Notes: generated by a model from the sequence alone, not told the origin. Shown: positions 23,926-34,059, counted from the stretch's first letter. The stretch: DNA of 64,000 nucleotides from a virus (IMGVR_UViG_3300019776_000564:44019-108018); one strand, 5' to 3'. Program-made: numbers and translations.

Positions 23926-26900
23926 ATGAGCGAAGAATTATCAACCATCGCCGGTGCTGGCGGTGGCGGTGGGTGTTTCAGAAAGGGCACTCAAGTACAG
24001 CTTGAGAATGGCAAAACTATTGCCATTGAGCTTCTCAAGGTTGGTGATGAGGTTCTTGCTTTCGACGAGCAGGGCAAGATTCACGTATCTAAGGTAACGA
24101 AGGTTCACTTCCATGAGAAGCCAGAGCCTATCCTTCGCGTGAAGTTCTGGAAAGGTGAGACGCACATCACGCCAAACCATTGGGTTCTGAACCAATACGA
24201 CGCCTTTGCGGAGATCAGTCGGCTCACATACCACGATGCTCTGGTTGACGGTATGGGTCATCTTAGACCAATCACACTTGCCGAGTACGTGGGTAATGAG
24301 CCTGTATGGAACCTTACCGTTGAGCCTCACCATACCTTTATTGCTGACGGCATCCGCGTTCACAACGGCGGTCATAGAGACAGATTTCCAACCGTAGCGG
24401 GCGCTGGTGGTGGCGGTGGCGGCAAAAGTGAAGGTCGCCAAGCAATCGAAGACCCGGATAGTCTTCAATCAAAGGCTCTTATCAGCATTGTTGACGTTAT
24501 CGGCGAAGGTGAGATTGGCGGTCTTGAGGATTCTGCAAAGAGCATTCTTCTCAACGGCACGCCATTGATGAACGCAAACGGAACGATGAACTTCAAGAAC
24601 GTTTCTTGGACGTTCCGTAACGGCACACAAAATCAGTTGCCGATGAAGAACTACGTGGATGCAGCTACGCCTAGATCCATTGGCGTTCAGGTTAAATACG
24701 GCGCACCGTCGGTATTCTCCGTTACGAACCCGGATGTTGATGAAGTTAACGTAGTAGTCACCATGCCATCCCTGTTTAAGCAGGACAAATCTACAGGCGA
24801 CATTCACGGGACAAGCGTTCAGTATCAGTTTGCTGTAAAGGCTGATAACGGAGCATTCGTTAACTACGGCCCTCCCGTAACTGTTACCGGCAAAACATCC
24901 GGTAAGTATCAGCGCGCCACAAAAATCGTTCTGCCAAAACCAGCAGGTCGCTGGGATATCAGAATGACAAGGATTACGCCAGACGCTCCCGATTCGTCTA
25001 TCGCGAACGTCACTCACCTCGACAGCATTGTTGAGGTCGTAAAGTCTCGCCTCAATTACCCAAACACCGCTATCGTTGGCCTGACAATTGACTCGTCTCA
25101 GTTCTCTCAGGTTCCAACCAGATCGTACAAGATCAAAGGGATCAAGATTAAGGTTCCAAGCAACTACGATCCTGTTACTCGGGTGTACAGCGGTATCTGG
25201 GATGGCAGCTTTAAGAACGCCGTTTCCAGCAACCCGGCGTGGATCATGTATGACCTGCTAACGTCGAAACGCTACGGTCTTGGTGAATACATTTCCCAAA
25301 ATCAGGTAAGCAAGGCTTCTCTGTACTCCATCGGCAGATACTGTGATGAGATGGTGCCTGGCGAAGACGGTGTTGATGAGCCTCGTTTTCAGATCAACAC
25401 TCAGATCCAATCTCAGCAAGAGGCTTACAAGCTCCTTTCTGACATCAGCTCCGCATTCAGAGGTATGTCCTACTGGAGCGGCGGCGTAGTAGGTTTTACT
25501 CAGGACTGCCCTCAAGATCCTTCGATGGTCTTCAGCCCATCTAACGTCATCGATGGCCTTTTCAACTATGTTGGTGCATCCAGAAAGGATCGTCACAGTG
25601 TTGTGATGGTTACTTGGAATGATCCAAAACAGGACTATAAACAGGCTGTAGAGTACGTCGAAAGCCCAGAACTTATCTCTCAGCTTGGCGTTAGATCGGT
25701 CGAGACCGTTGCGTTTGGATGCACAAGCAGAACGCAAGCGCGAAGAGTCGGTCTTTGGATTCTTTACACCGAAAGGTACGAGTCCAGCGTCGTAAACTTC
25801 AGCGTCGGCCCAGAAGCATCCATGTTGATGCCGGGTGAAGTCGCTCAGATTAACGACCCAAGCAAAGCCGGTCGTAGAATGGCTGGCAGACTTGCTTCCT
25901 GCACCTTGAACTCTGCCACTTTGGATTCTGAGGTAGAGATCAAAGACGCGGAAGCGAATATCTCCATTCGTATGCCAGATGGCTCTTTTGAGGATAGAAC
26001 TGTACTTGAAGGGCCGGGTAAATACACGTCGCTCACTTGGACTTCGCCGCTACCATCTGAGCCGGTTGCAAATGCGATCTTTATCGTTTCTGAGGCAAAC
26101 CTTAAACCGCTTTTGGTGAGAATCGTCAGCGTCGCTGAAAACTACGGCGAAGGTAAAGGCACTTACTCCATCACTGCGATTGAGCACAACCCCGGAAAGT
26201 ATGCTGAGATCGAGCGTGACGCCCCTCACGAAATTCGGTACGTCTCTGATATGCAACTTGTGCCAGAGCCACCAACTGGACTTGTTACGGTTGATTCGAT
26301 CTTCAAATCTGGCGCGTCAATCCTCTCAAGACTGTCTGTTTCGTGGGATAGCGACGACAAGTCCATTGCATCATGGACGGTTCGCATTCGCTCTCAAAAT
26401 GATAGTAACTGGGAGGCGCGCGATAACATCACCATCCCATCGGTCGACTTCGACAATGTTACAGATGGTGAGAGCTACATCGTTGAGGTTTACAGCGTTA
26501 ACCCTCTTGGTAACAGGTCTTCTACGCCGGCTGTTACCACTCATACAGTGCTTGGCAAAAAACTGCCTCCGTCTGACGTGACTGGATTCGAGTCGCGAGC
26601 AGCCGGCAACCGTATGCTGTTTACCTGGGATAACGCAAAGGACGTTGACCTTAAAGAGTATGAGGTTCGCAGAGATGATATCGGCTGGGGAGACGAAGAC
26701 CCTGCTGTTCTGGTATATCGAGGCGCCGCAAACTCCTTCTCCGTTGAAGAGACTGATGGCGCGGCAACAGACAGCACCCTGTACATCAAGGCTGTGGATA
26801 CAAGCGGAAACTTCTCTGAGAACGCCAGCTTGGTCAACGTCACGTTCGTTAGACCTACGACGCCAGTTATTCGTCTGAAAATCTCCGATACATCCACTGT

Positions 26901-29900
26901 ATCGGCAACAGCATCTCTTGAGTGGAACCCATCCACTTCTGACTTCGCCGTTTCTCAGTACGAAGTGACCGTGAGCAAGCCGGGTGTTGCGTCTGAGGTT
27001 TTCACTCAATCCAATACCTCTTTCCAGCTTGATATGGATTTTGTAGGTAGCGCGACGATTTCGGTTGTAGCAGTTGATGCTCACGGCAAGAGATCCAATA
27101 GCGGTTTCAAGACTGTAGAGTCGTTAATGCCGGCCGCACCTACGTCCTTCCAGTTTCTGCCAGCAGAGGTGGGCACGCTGAAGCTCGTATGGGCTGAAGC
27201 GAACAGAACTACGCTAGCAGTAGCGGGCTATGAAGTTCGTGACGTAGACGCTAATTGGGGAGCTTTTGGGGCTATTCATAAGGGCTCTGTGCCCATGTGT
27301 ACCCTCAACAACATCAGTGTTGGAGATAACACCTTCTATGTCAGATCTTTTGACACCGAAGGCAGATACTCCTCGTCGATGGTCGCCACCTACACCTACA
27401 CAGGCCCTTCAATGGTTGGCGTGATTGGTCATTCGGTGAGTGACAGTGCCGTTACCTCAGCGAGCGTTCGTTTTAGCTGGTTTGAAGCAACCAGTCCATT
27501 TGGTGTGGATCGGTATGTCGCAACTCTGACAAAGCCGGATGTAATCGAGCCTGTTGTTTACACAACCAGATCCAATGAATGGGTAACGAACATTGACTGG
27601 ATCGGTGATGCGACGATAGAAATTGCCGCTTACGACAATGCGGGAAATATCACTTCTGCGCCTATCACCAAGGTTGTATCTCGCGCTCGACCAAACCCAA
27701 TTACAGCGGTCGACACGAACCTCGTTAGCTACGCGAACGGTAAGGTCACTCTTTCGTTTGAGTGGTCTGATGTTGGGCTTGAAACAACTCTGCCAATTGC
27801 AGGTTTTGAGATCAGAAAGACCGATTCTAATTTCGGTAAATCCGGTTTCGCTTACAGAGGTGCGAGCGCAGTAGCTCAGATCGCCGGCATCCCAACAAAT
27901 GCTGACGTTAACTACTACGTCAGACCATACGATACTGAGGGAACGTACTCGGATACCTCGTTTAACATTTTCGTAGGTAGAAACATTGGCCCTGAACCTG
28001 TTACCGACATCACTTCTGTGCCATACGGTCAACTGCTTCGCATCAAATGGAAAGCTCCATTGACTACTGGTGGTGAGGTTCGCTACGAGCTTCGCTGGAA
28101 TGACGCTAACTGGGGCGTTGATGACGCTAACCGAATCTACTACGGGTCTAACCTGTATGCAGACGTTCGTCTTGCGAATCTTGGCTCAAACAAGGTTTAC
28201 ATTCGCGTTCTGGATCAGTTCTTCCAGTGGTCTGTGACTACTAACCATGAGTACATTTACAGCATTGCCGATCCGGTTGGATTCACGTATCAGTTTGGTA
28301 CAGCCACTTCACCTCAGATCATTCTGAAGTGGAACGCGGCCGCTCCAGCTTTTGGCTTGTCAGAGTACGTTCTGACTAGCGACGTTGATTCGATCACCTT
28401 GAAGGCTACAACAAAGACTCTGCCTGCAACCTGGGACGGATCGAGAGCCTTTACGCTCAAGGTAAAAGACAACAATGGCAATCTGTCCAACCCGGTAACT
28501 ATTACTGCCGACATTGCGCCGCCTGTAAACTCTACCGTCATGCCGACGTACAAGTTGAGTGCGGTCAAAAACAACCTGGCTACTATCGTTATCAACTGGA
28601 CTGATGCCACAAAGGGCGCTTTACCTATCAAGGGTTATGAGGTAAGAGATACTGACAGCGGTTGGGGCACCGGTGGCGCTATTTATGATGGTGTTCAATC
28701 TGCCTGCACGATCACAAACGTCCCTATGAACACCACCAGTACGTGGTATCTGAGAGCGTATGACGTATCGAAAAACTACGCCGCAACATCCTACGTAATT
28801 GAGAACGACGGACTCACACCGCCAAGTCAATTGACCGGGCTTTACGGTATTGCAGAGGGCACTGGGTATCGTCTCAATTGGGATCAAGCTACAGACATCG
28901 ATGTCGTTGAATATGAGGTTAGAACCTCTGACTCGAATTGGGGTCTTGCTGGTCAGGTTTATCGCGGTATTCAAGCTACGTGCTTGATCGCCAAGCCGCC
29001 AGTTGCGGGCACAACCTACTACCTTCGCGCTAAAGACGCCTATGGTCAGAGAAGTATTGCGACGACGCTGGTGTTCACTTACCCAACTCCAGATCCGGTG
29101 AGTGATATTTTCTTCAACTTCGTTGATGCGGCAGGCACCATGTTGATTGACTGGCCGACTGCAACACCGGACTTCCGTCTGAAGAACTACAAGCTCAGCT
29201 ATATGGAAGACGCGACGCTTAAGACTGTGACTACCGCTGCAAGCTCCGTTACCATCAAGCCAAACTGGTTTGGTGACAGAGAGTACAAGGTTGTCGTTGT
29301 CGATACATATGGAGTTGAGTCCAGTGCCACCGCAAGAACTGTAACGGTTGCAAAACCTGGATCAGTAACCTCGCCGGCAGCAAGTGTTGTATCCATCAAG
29401 GCCGGCAACCAGACAATCAAAATTGACTGGCCTGATGCTGCAAAAGGCTCTTTCAACATTGCTGGTTATGAGATCAGAACTGCGGATTCTGGGTGGGGAA
29501 CTGCTGGCTATAAATACAAGGGCGCCGCTTCTCAAGCAACCTTGTCCAGCGTGAGCACTACTGCGGCAACAACTTGGTATCTCAAAGCGTATGACGGGTT
29601 GGGCAACTACAGCCAAACCGCAACCGCACTGACGTACAACCCTGTTCTGCCAAACGAAGTGACATCGGTTACAGTCAAGCGAGTAAAGGCTGTTCTTGAG
29701 ATCTCCAGCGTAACTACCGTCAAGCCTGCTGACTTTAGCTGCGTTCAGTACCGAATCGCCAAAGTCATGCCGGGGTCTACTTCTGGCGATGATACTGGGA
29801 TCGATGAGGGCGTAATCTCTACTGGTGATTTCTGGAACGACCCGGATTGCTTGATCTATAACGGAACGGAAACGTCAGATAAGATCAGGGTTAACATCAG

Positions 29901-30027
29901 CGACTTCCCTAAACCATTGTTCTCTAAGACAGGTATCACCTACCGAATCGCAGCGAGAGTGATGGACAAAGGAGGTAACTTTAGCCCTAACTCTGCGATG
30001 ACCTCGATCGTAGTAGCCGCTCTGTAA
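23926..30027 (+). CDS. Tail tip protein J with inserted Hint domain and FN3 repeats
   Basis: 2033 residues, the host-contact hub of the tail tip. Residues 17-147 are an intein-like Hint domain; the standard J core starts near 171 (EDPDSLQSKALISIVDVIGE) and includes the tip attachment region to about 775. After that comes a long run of fibronectin-III-like repeats (about 780-1910). The polyglycine motif AGAGGGGG occurs both just before and just after the Hint domain. The ribosome site is weak (translation probably coupled to I). Lambda J is 1132 residues, so this one is almost double. Confidence 0.92.
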   Translation: MSEELSTIAGAGGGGGCFRKGTQVQLENGKTIAIELLKVGDEVLAFDEQGKIHVSKVTKVHFHEKPEPILRVKFWKGETHITPNHWVLNQYDAFAEISRLTYHDALVDGMGHLRPITLAEYVGNEPVWNLTVEPHHTFIADGIRVHNGGHRDRFPTVAGAGGGGGGKSEGRQAIEDPDSLQSKALISIVDVIGEGEIGGLEDSAKSILLNGTPLMNANGTMNFKNVSWTFRNGTQNQLPMKNYVDAATPRSIGVQVKYGAPSVFSVTNPDVDEVNVVVTMPSLFKQDKSTGDIHGTSVQYQFAVKADNGAFVNYGPPVTVTGKTSGKYQRATKIVLPKPAGRWDIRMTRITPDAPDSSIANVTHLDSIVEVVKSRLNYPNTAIVGLTIDSSQFSQVPTRSYKIKGIKIKVPSNYDPVTRVYSGIWDGSFKNAVSSNPAWIMYDLLTSKRYGLGEYISQNQVSKASLYSIGRYCDEMVPGEDGVDEPRFQINTQIQSQQEAYKLLSDISSAFRGMSYWSGGVVGFTQDCPQDPSMVFSPSNVIDGLFNYVGASRKDRHSVVMVTWNDPKQDYKQAVEYVESPELISQLGVRSVETVAFGCTSRTQARRVGLWILYTERYESSVVNFSVGPEASMLMPGEVAQINDPSKAGRRMAGRLASCTLNSATLDSEVEIKDAEANISIRMPDGSFEDRTVLEGPGKYTSLTWTSPLPSEPVANAIFIVSEANLKPLLVRIVSVAENYGEGKGTYSITAIEHNPGKYAEIERDAPHEIRYVSDMQLVPEPPTGLVTVDSIFKSGASILSRLSVSWDSDDKSIASWTVRIRSQNDSNWEARDNITIPSVDFDNVTDGESYIVEVYSVNPLGNRSSTPAVTTHTVLGKKLPPSDVTGFESRAAGNRMLFTWDNAKDVDLKEYEVRRDDIGWGDEDPAVLVYRGAANSFSVEETDGAATDSTLYIKAVDTSGNFSENASLVNVTFVRPTTPVIRLKISDTSTVSATASLEWNPSTSDFAVSQYEVTVSKPGVASEVFTQSNTSFQLDMDFVGSATISVVAVDAHGKRSNSGFKTVESLMPAAPTSFQFLPAEVGTLKLVWAEANRTTLAVAGYEVRDVDANWGAFGAIHKGSVPMCTLNNISVGDNTFYVRSFDTEGRYSSSMVATYTYTGPSMVGVIGHSVSDSAVTSASVRFSWFEATSPFGVDRYVATLTKPDVIEPVVYTTRSNEWVTNIDWIGDATIEIAAYDNAGNITSAPITKVVSRARPNPITAVDTNLVSYANGKVTLSFEWSDVGLETTLPIAGFEIRKTDSNFGKSGFAYRGASAVAQIAGIPTNADVNYYVRPYDTEGTYSDTSFNIFVGRNIGPEPVTDITSVPYGQLLRIKWKAPLTTGGEVRYELRWNDANWGVDDANRIYYGSNLYADVRLANLGSNKVYIRVLDQFFQWSVTTNHEYIYSIADPVGFTYQFGTATSPQIILKWNAAAPAFGLSEYVLTSDVDSITLKATTKTLPATWDGSRAFTLKVKDNNGNLSNPVTITADIAPPVNSTVMPTYKLSAVKNNLATIVINWTDATKGALPIKGYEVRDTDSGWGTGGAIYDGVQSACTITNVPMNTTSTWYLRAYDVSKNYAATSYVIENDGLTPPSQLTGLYGIAEGTGYRLNWDQATDIDVVEYEVRTSDSNWGLAGQVYRGIQATCLIAKPPVAGTTYYLRAKDAYGQRSIATTLVFTYPTPDPVSDIFFNFVDAAGTMLIDWPTATPDFRLKNYKLSYMEDATLKTVTTAASSVTIKPNWFGDREYKVVVVDTYGVESSATARTVTVAKPGSVTSPAASVVSIKAGNQTIKIDWPDAAKGSFNIAGYEIRTADSGWGTAGYKYKGAASQATLSSVSTTAATTWYLKAYDGLGNYSQTATALTYNPVLPNEVTSVTVKRVKAVLEISSVTTVKPADFSCVQYRIAKVMPGSTSGDDTGIDEGVISTGDFWNDPDCLIYNGTETSDKIRVNISDFPKPLFSKTGITYRIAARVMDKGGNFSPNSAMTSIVVAAL
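23974..24366 (+). other. Intein-like Hint domain within gene J
   Basis: Cys17 opens block A (CFRKGTQVQLENG; LLKVGDEVLAFD), block B is GETHITPNHWVL, block F is VWNLTVEPHHTFIADGIRV and block G is HN (146-147) followed by GG. There is no homing endonuclease. Because Gly and not Cys/Ser/Thr follows the terminal Asn, normal splicing is unlikely; N- or C-terminal cleavage, as in bacterial intein-like domains, is more plausible. Confidence 0.85.
26270..29640 (+). repeat. Tandem FN3-like repeats in gene J
   Basis: Seven copies of one repeat type carry the mark [YF]E[VIL]R-x4-[NGD]-x-[WF]G with YVRxxD about 40 residues later. WG/FG sites start near 26681, 27250, 27824, 28092, 28651, 28929 and 29487. 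Spacings are near 560-575 nt where a second FN3 type lies between them, and near 270 nt where copies are adjacent, so the array alternates two repeat families. Confidence 0.8.
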
Positions 30028-30037
30028 AGTAATCAAC

Positions 30038-30080
30038 CTATTCGCCTAACTCTGATACAGTTAGGCGAATAGTCTTTATT
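30038..30080 (+). terminator. Terminator between J and tail fibre
   Basis: CTATTCGCCTAACT and AGTTAGGCGAATAG form a perfect 14-bp stem around a 7-nt loop, followed by TCTTTATT. Confidence 0.8.
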
Positions 30081-30094
30081 CAAAGGATTAAAAG

Positions 30095-32875
30095 ATGCCA
30101 GCTATTGCTACACCGAGTGTTAAGTCGATCATTCTTACAATCGACCGTCCGTATGAAGCAGACGGTATCACTCTGCGCGATGACCTTATCGGGGTTAAAG
30201 TTTGGTACTCAACAGTCAGCGGGTTTACCCCTCTTGATGCGGGTGGGAACCAGATCGTTGCGCCGGCATATGATGGCCCAAGCCTTAACTGTGTGTTGGC
30301 CGGTCTTACAGCGGGCACCCAATATTACGTTCGCTATGCGCTCGTATCTGAAATCGATCCAACCTATATCAGTCTCTCTGACCAGATCGCATGCACCCCA
30401 TCATCTGAAGTGAGCGGTAAAGATGCTCTCGCTGTCATTCTTACGAATGACTCAAACAACGTCCCCGCAAGCAGCGCAGGCGTCGTTTCTTCTTACATTG
30501 GTACTGGCACTGATATTCTCGTATACGAAGGCTCTACTGCGCTCACAGCGTCTCTGAGTGGTGCTGCGGGAACATTCTCTATCGGTACGCCTACTGTGTC
30601 GCCAGCGGCATCGATTACAGTAGGTGCAAGAACGTACAGCGGCGCAGCAGCCACTGTTGCAGCGCACTCTGCAATGTCGAACTCGGTTGATGTTGTGACA
30701 ATCACCTATCCGGTGGTTATCAAGACGCTTGCCGGTAGCACGGTGACGATCAACAAAACACAAACTGTTACCAAGTCAAAGGTTGGTGCCACTGGTACAA
30801 GCGGTGATAGCGCTATTACAAGCGTCCTGTCGAACGAGAACTTTTCGTTTCCAGCAACATCTGCTGGCGCCGTTTCCAGCTACACAGGTTCTGGTACTGC
30901 GATCTACGTTTATGAGGGTGCAAACCAGCTTGCGTATGATGGTGTTGGCACAGCGAACGGCACCTGGAAGGTTGCTACTGCCGTAAGCAATATCGTGATC
31001 GGTACGCTTACTGACTCTGGAACATATCTAACGGTTGGCGACCACTCCGGTGTAGCAGCGGGTGTAGATACTTCGACCATCACTTACACCATCACAGGTA
31101 AGTCTTCGGCCGGCGTAGCCTTCTCGCTTACAAAGGTGCAGACGTTCAGCAAAGCTAAAGCGGGTTCTGCTGGAGCACAGGGCGCTCAGGGGCCATCCGT
31201 AGTAATCACTGCCTCTGGTGCAAAGCCTCTCGTATTTAACGCAACAGATGGCGTTCTGGATGCAGGGCAGTCTTTCATTCTTTCGGCATCTACAAGCGGA
31301 ATTACCTCCCCTACATATGTCTGGTCATTTGTAGGTCTTGAAGTAAACCCGACCGCATCCACAAATAGCGCGCAGAGCATCAGTGCTGCAAACTTTGGCA
31401 ACTCAAAGTCAGCAACCATCACCTGTACGGTAAGCGGCGTTTATGTTGGTCAAGTGACCATCGCTCGTCTGGAAAAGAGCACCGCTGCTGCTGGTGCAAA
31501 TAACACCAGCATTGATGCTAACGGTGCAATTCAGGGCGTTTCTAGCGGTGCAGGGACGGGCGTAGCAAACACTAAAATCGCCCTAAGTAAAAATGGTGTG
31601 CTTAGCGGAGCAGGCGCATCTGAGCAAGTTAACCTTACCTACATTCCTGGCGCTCTTACTGCCGATCGTCTTATTACTGGTACTCTTTCGGCAGATACTG
31701 AGATTGTGATTGGCGATAATGTGACTGGTATTAAGATCAGTGCGGTTGATCAGTCAATTGTTGTTAGAGGCGCAATCACATACAAGATTTGCATTTTCCT
31801 TAAGGGCGACTTGACTCCAGCGGCATACAAGCCATCTTCGTTTGATGAAACGTCTTCATGGAATACAATGAGCGCCGCCGGATGGACTGATTACCTCAGC
31901 CCTTCTCAAATTGTTAACGGCTACTTCTGGGTCGCTGTCGGTACAGTGACAAGAGCTGGCATGATCGACTGGTTAAATATTGGATTAAATAACGGTAACA
32001 ACAAGTGCTATGTTGATCTTGCAACAGCAACAGCTAACTCGGCATATCACGCTCTTTTCCGCAACAACTCTTCGCCAACCGTTGCACCCGCGACAGGCTC
32101 TTTTGTAAACACCCCAGTTGCCCCTAGTGCTGGTCAATATCAGTGGATTAGGCTCGGCTCATACAGCCCAGGAGGTTATTCGTACAGCAACATAATGGCC
32201 TCAAACGAGAACGACAAGAGAGTTTCTTATAGCCCAATCAGAATTGGCAAAATCAACGATAACTCAGAATACGGCTACGGTATTCAAGGCAAAGATTCTA
32301 TTGGTAATCAAATCTTTAGATTGGATGACCAGGGTCTGTACCTTAAACCAAACCTGCCCTCTTCTCACGCACTAGGTATTAGCTCATTTTGGACAACGGT
32401 AACAGAAGGTAGCGAGTATCAGCTTTTTTACGGTGCCACGTCTGCATCCACTGGCATTACTACCAGCTACTATCAGTTATGCACACTGAACGACGTAGAT
32501 AGCTCGGGAGGTGCGGCAGGAATGGTCTTTCGTCTAGAGGTTATTGGCGAATTTGACAGAGTTACTAACTCCAGCGGTTATAGAACGACCCAGTACAATA
32601 TGTTCAAAACTGCCGAGTTTGTAGTGAGGCCAAGAATTATAAGTGGCGTAACAACCTACTCGATAAACGAGGCGGCTGGGTCGTCGTACACGGATGGCGG
32701 TACTACGCTACCCATTACAAAAGCTGCAATTATTATCGATACAACTGGTAGCTTTACTGGCACACCGGGCGTACTTTTGAGATTGCAGTCGGTCACACAA
32801 TATGATTACTCCAACCCCACATATTCTGATTCCACAATCTGGAGATTCGCAGTGTGGAAATTCGAGGGGGCATAA
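30095..32875 (+). CDS. Tail fibre protein
   Basis: 926 residues. N-terminal FN3-like domain (about 1-105), two tandem copies of a domain of roughly 120 residues (first ILTNDSNNVPASSAGVVSSY, second VLSNENFSFPATSAGAVSSY), a short collagen-like stub (GAQGAQGP), an Ig-like domain, then ADRLITGTLSADTEIVIGDN, which resembles the C-terminal part of lambda-type J proteins, and a Ser/Tyr/Gly-rich tip probably binding the receptor. AAAGGA upstream. The tip region is richer in A and T than the neighbouring genes, suggesting exchange (inference). Confidence 0.8.
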   Translation: MPAIATPSVKSIILTIDRPYEADGITLRDDLIGVKVWYSTVSGFTPLDAGGNQIVAPAYDGPSLNCVLAGLTAGTQYYVRYALVSEIDPTYISLSDQIACTPSSEVSGKDALAVILTNDSNNVPASSAGVVSSYIGTGTDILVYEGSTALTASLSGAAGTFSIGTPTVSPAASITVGARTYSGAAATVAAHSAMSNSVDVVTITYPVVIKTLAGSTVTINKTQTVTKSKVGATGTSGDSAITSVLSNENFSFPATSAGAVSSYTGSGTAIYVYEGANQLAYDGVGTANGTWKVATAVSNIVIGTLTDSGTYLTVGDHSGVAAGVDTSTITYTITGKSSAGVAFSLTKVQTFSKAKAGSAGAQGAQGPSVVITASGAKPLVFNATDGVLDAGQSFILSASTSGITSPTYVWSFVGLEVNPTASTNSAQSISAANFGNSKSATITCTVSGVYVGQVTIARLEKSTAAAGANNTSIDANGAIQGVSSGAGTGVANTKIALSKNGVLSGAGASEQVNLTYIPGALTADRLITGTLSADTEIVIGDNVTGIKISAVDQSIVVRGAITYKICIFLKGDLTPAAYKPSSFDETSSWNTMSAAGWTDYLSPSQIVNGYFWVAVGTVTRAGMIDWLNIGLNNGNNKCYVDLATATANSAYHALFRNNSSPTVAPATGSFVNTPVAPSAGQYQWIRLGSYSPGGYSYSNIMASNENDKRVSYSPIRIGKINDNSEYGYGIQGKDSIGNQIFRLDDQGLYLKPNLPSSHALGISSFWTTVTEGSEYQLFYGATSASTGITTSYYQLCTLNDVDSSGGAAGMVFRLEVIGEFDRVTNSSGYRTTQYNMFKTAEFVVRPRIISGVTTYSINEAAGSSYTDGGTTLPITKAAIIIDTTGSFTGTPGVLLRLQSVTQYDYSNPTYSDSTIWRFAVWKFEGA

Positions 32876-32884
32876 GGGATTAAA

Positions 32885-33412
32885 ATGATGAAGCTATTTT
32901 TTAGAGGTAGACCTGAAGCTGAAAATTCAGAGGTTGTATTTTTAGTGGAAGAGTTTCTTCACAGCATTGGTATCGCAACTATCAACTTCTCCGAGAACGG
33001 GAATACGAATGTTGCGGAGTTCGACTACCCTGATCATGAGCCATTCCCCTCTAGCGGTCTTGCGGCGCATGCAAACCTTCTCTCTGTGAATAGAGGTAGC
33101 TCTAGCTCTGTCTCGTTCACAAATGAGGGCTTTAATAGATCAGACTGTATGGGTGTTATTGATGCCTTGATCGAGCAGAAGATCAAAGAGTATGGCTACG
33201 ACAACATCGTTAGCGCCTGCTCCTACTGGAACAGCACTGTACCAAAATTCAACAGAGAGGGGAGAGCGTTTATCAAGTGGAGAGATATGATCTGGCTGAA
33301 GTGCTTTGAGATACTGGAGTCACTTGACAGCGGAATGTCGAACCTGAATATGGAAGAGGCGGTCGCAAGCCTCCCGGTATTTGAAGATATTCTGGCGAGT
33401 ATCGATCAATGA
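32885..33412 (+). CDS. Probable tail fibre assembly-type protein
   Basis: 175 residues (ATG ATG start). The C-terminal part (IVSACSYWNSTVPKFNREG, AFIKWRDMIWLKCFEILESL) matches the Y-x5-P-F-x3-A-x3-WRDxVW pattern seen in proteins encoded after phage tail fibres. The acidic N-terminal part is not recognised. Position directly after the fibre supports a chaperone role. Confidence 0.6.
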   Translation: MMKLFFRGRPEAENSEVVFLVEEFLHSIGIATINFSENGNTNVAEFDYPDHEPFPSSGLAAHANLLSVNRGSSSSVSFTNEGFNRSDCMGVIDALIEQKIKEYGYDNIVSACSYWNSTVPKFNREGRAFIKWRDMIWLKCFEILESLDSGMSNLNMEEAVASLPVFEDILASIDQ

Positions 33413-33648
33413 AGCAGACGCTGATTGCATTGGATCAAACGATAAACACTCTTGTATGGGCGGAAGGTGAAGGCTTCGGGATGGCAGATGAAACCATCTC
33501 AGCGAGGGCTTGGCGTCTAAGAGAGAAGAAGAGATGGTCAACTGTAAGGAAAGTGGTGGATAAAATCTTCTTCTGGGAGAAGAACCACTGCCAGGAATCC
33601 TATGATTTTGAAAGAGATCGAAGGCAGTTACCAAAAGACTACCAATAG
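33409..33648 (+). CDS. Conserved small phage protein near lysis genes
   Basis: 79 residues: MKQTLIALDQTINTLVW, then GMADETISARAWRLREKK and VVDKIFFWEKNHCQESY. Proteins with MADETxSARAWR and FFWxxxHC are common between fibre and lysis genes in phages of Pseudomonas, Burkholderia and relatives; I know of no assigned function. ATGA overlap with the previous gene; terminator directly after. Confidence 0.75.
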   Translation: MKQTLIALDQTINTLVWAEGEGFGMADETISARAWRLREKKRWSTVRKVVDKIFFWEKNHCQESYDFERDRRQLPKDYQ

Positions 33649-33656
33649 ATAGATTA

Positions 33657-33684
33657 AAAGGCGACCTAATGGTCGCCTTTCTTG
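33657..33684 (+). terminator. Terminator before the lysis cassette
   Basis: AAAGGCGACC-TAAT-GGTCGCCTTT with CTTGT following; 10-bp stem. The 33685-33813 gap after it holds a palindrome and probably the lysis promoter. Confidence 0.85.
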
Positions 33685-33727
33685 TATATGAGCCATATTT
33701 TTATGCGGCACATCGCCATCAATTGAC

Positions 33728-33750
33728 TTGGCTGATAGACTATTAGCCAA
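33728..33750. promoter_or_regulatory. Near-palindrome upstream of the lysis genes
   Basis: TTGGCTGATAG and CTATTAGCCAA are complementary with one G-T around a central A, so this is an operator-like dyad and not a normal hairpin. It lies 64 nt before the holin start. TTGACT (33723-33728) overlaps its left edge as a possible -35. Confidence 0.45.
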
Positions 33751-33813
33751 ATTTACTCATCTGTCTGGAATGAAACGTCGAATGAAACTCAAATCATTTA
33801 GAGGTAAGGAATC

Positions 33814-34059
33814 TTGAGCGCATCAACCGACATCACGCTGGAGGGGGTAAGTTTGAAAATCGCCCCTCCAGCAGCAGTAAGTGGAGCTGTCCTAATGGGA
33901 ATGACGCCGGCTCAGTGGATCACAACACTGACAATCATCTACCTTCTGATGTCAATCGGCCTGCTGATCCCTAAATACATGGACAGGATTAAGCAGTTCT
34001 TCAACAAGGATAAGAACAACCGCAGTGATAAGGAGAGCAAGGAAGATGACTCCGACTAA
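33814..34059 (+). CDS. Holin
   Basis: 81 residues with a TTG start preceded by GAGGTAAGGA. A hydrophobic helix (AQWITTLTIIYLLMSIGLLI, about 42-61) and a weaker one (APPAAVSGAVLMGM) precede a highly charged tail (KDKNNRSDKESKEDDSD). This is the typical form of small phage holins that time lysis. It overlaps the endolysin by 14 nt. Confidence 0.8.
   Translation: MSASTDITLEGVSLKIAPPAAVSGAVLMGMTPAQWITTLTIIYLLMSIGLLIPKYMDRIKQFFNKDKNNRSDKESKEDDSD

Noticed and set aside
23950-24420. GGTGGCGGT repeats as a possible DNA repeat or recombination site
   Set aside because: They encode polyglycine on both sides of the Hint domain and differ at synonymous sites, so the relation is at protein level.
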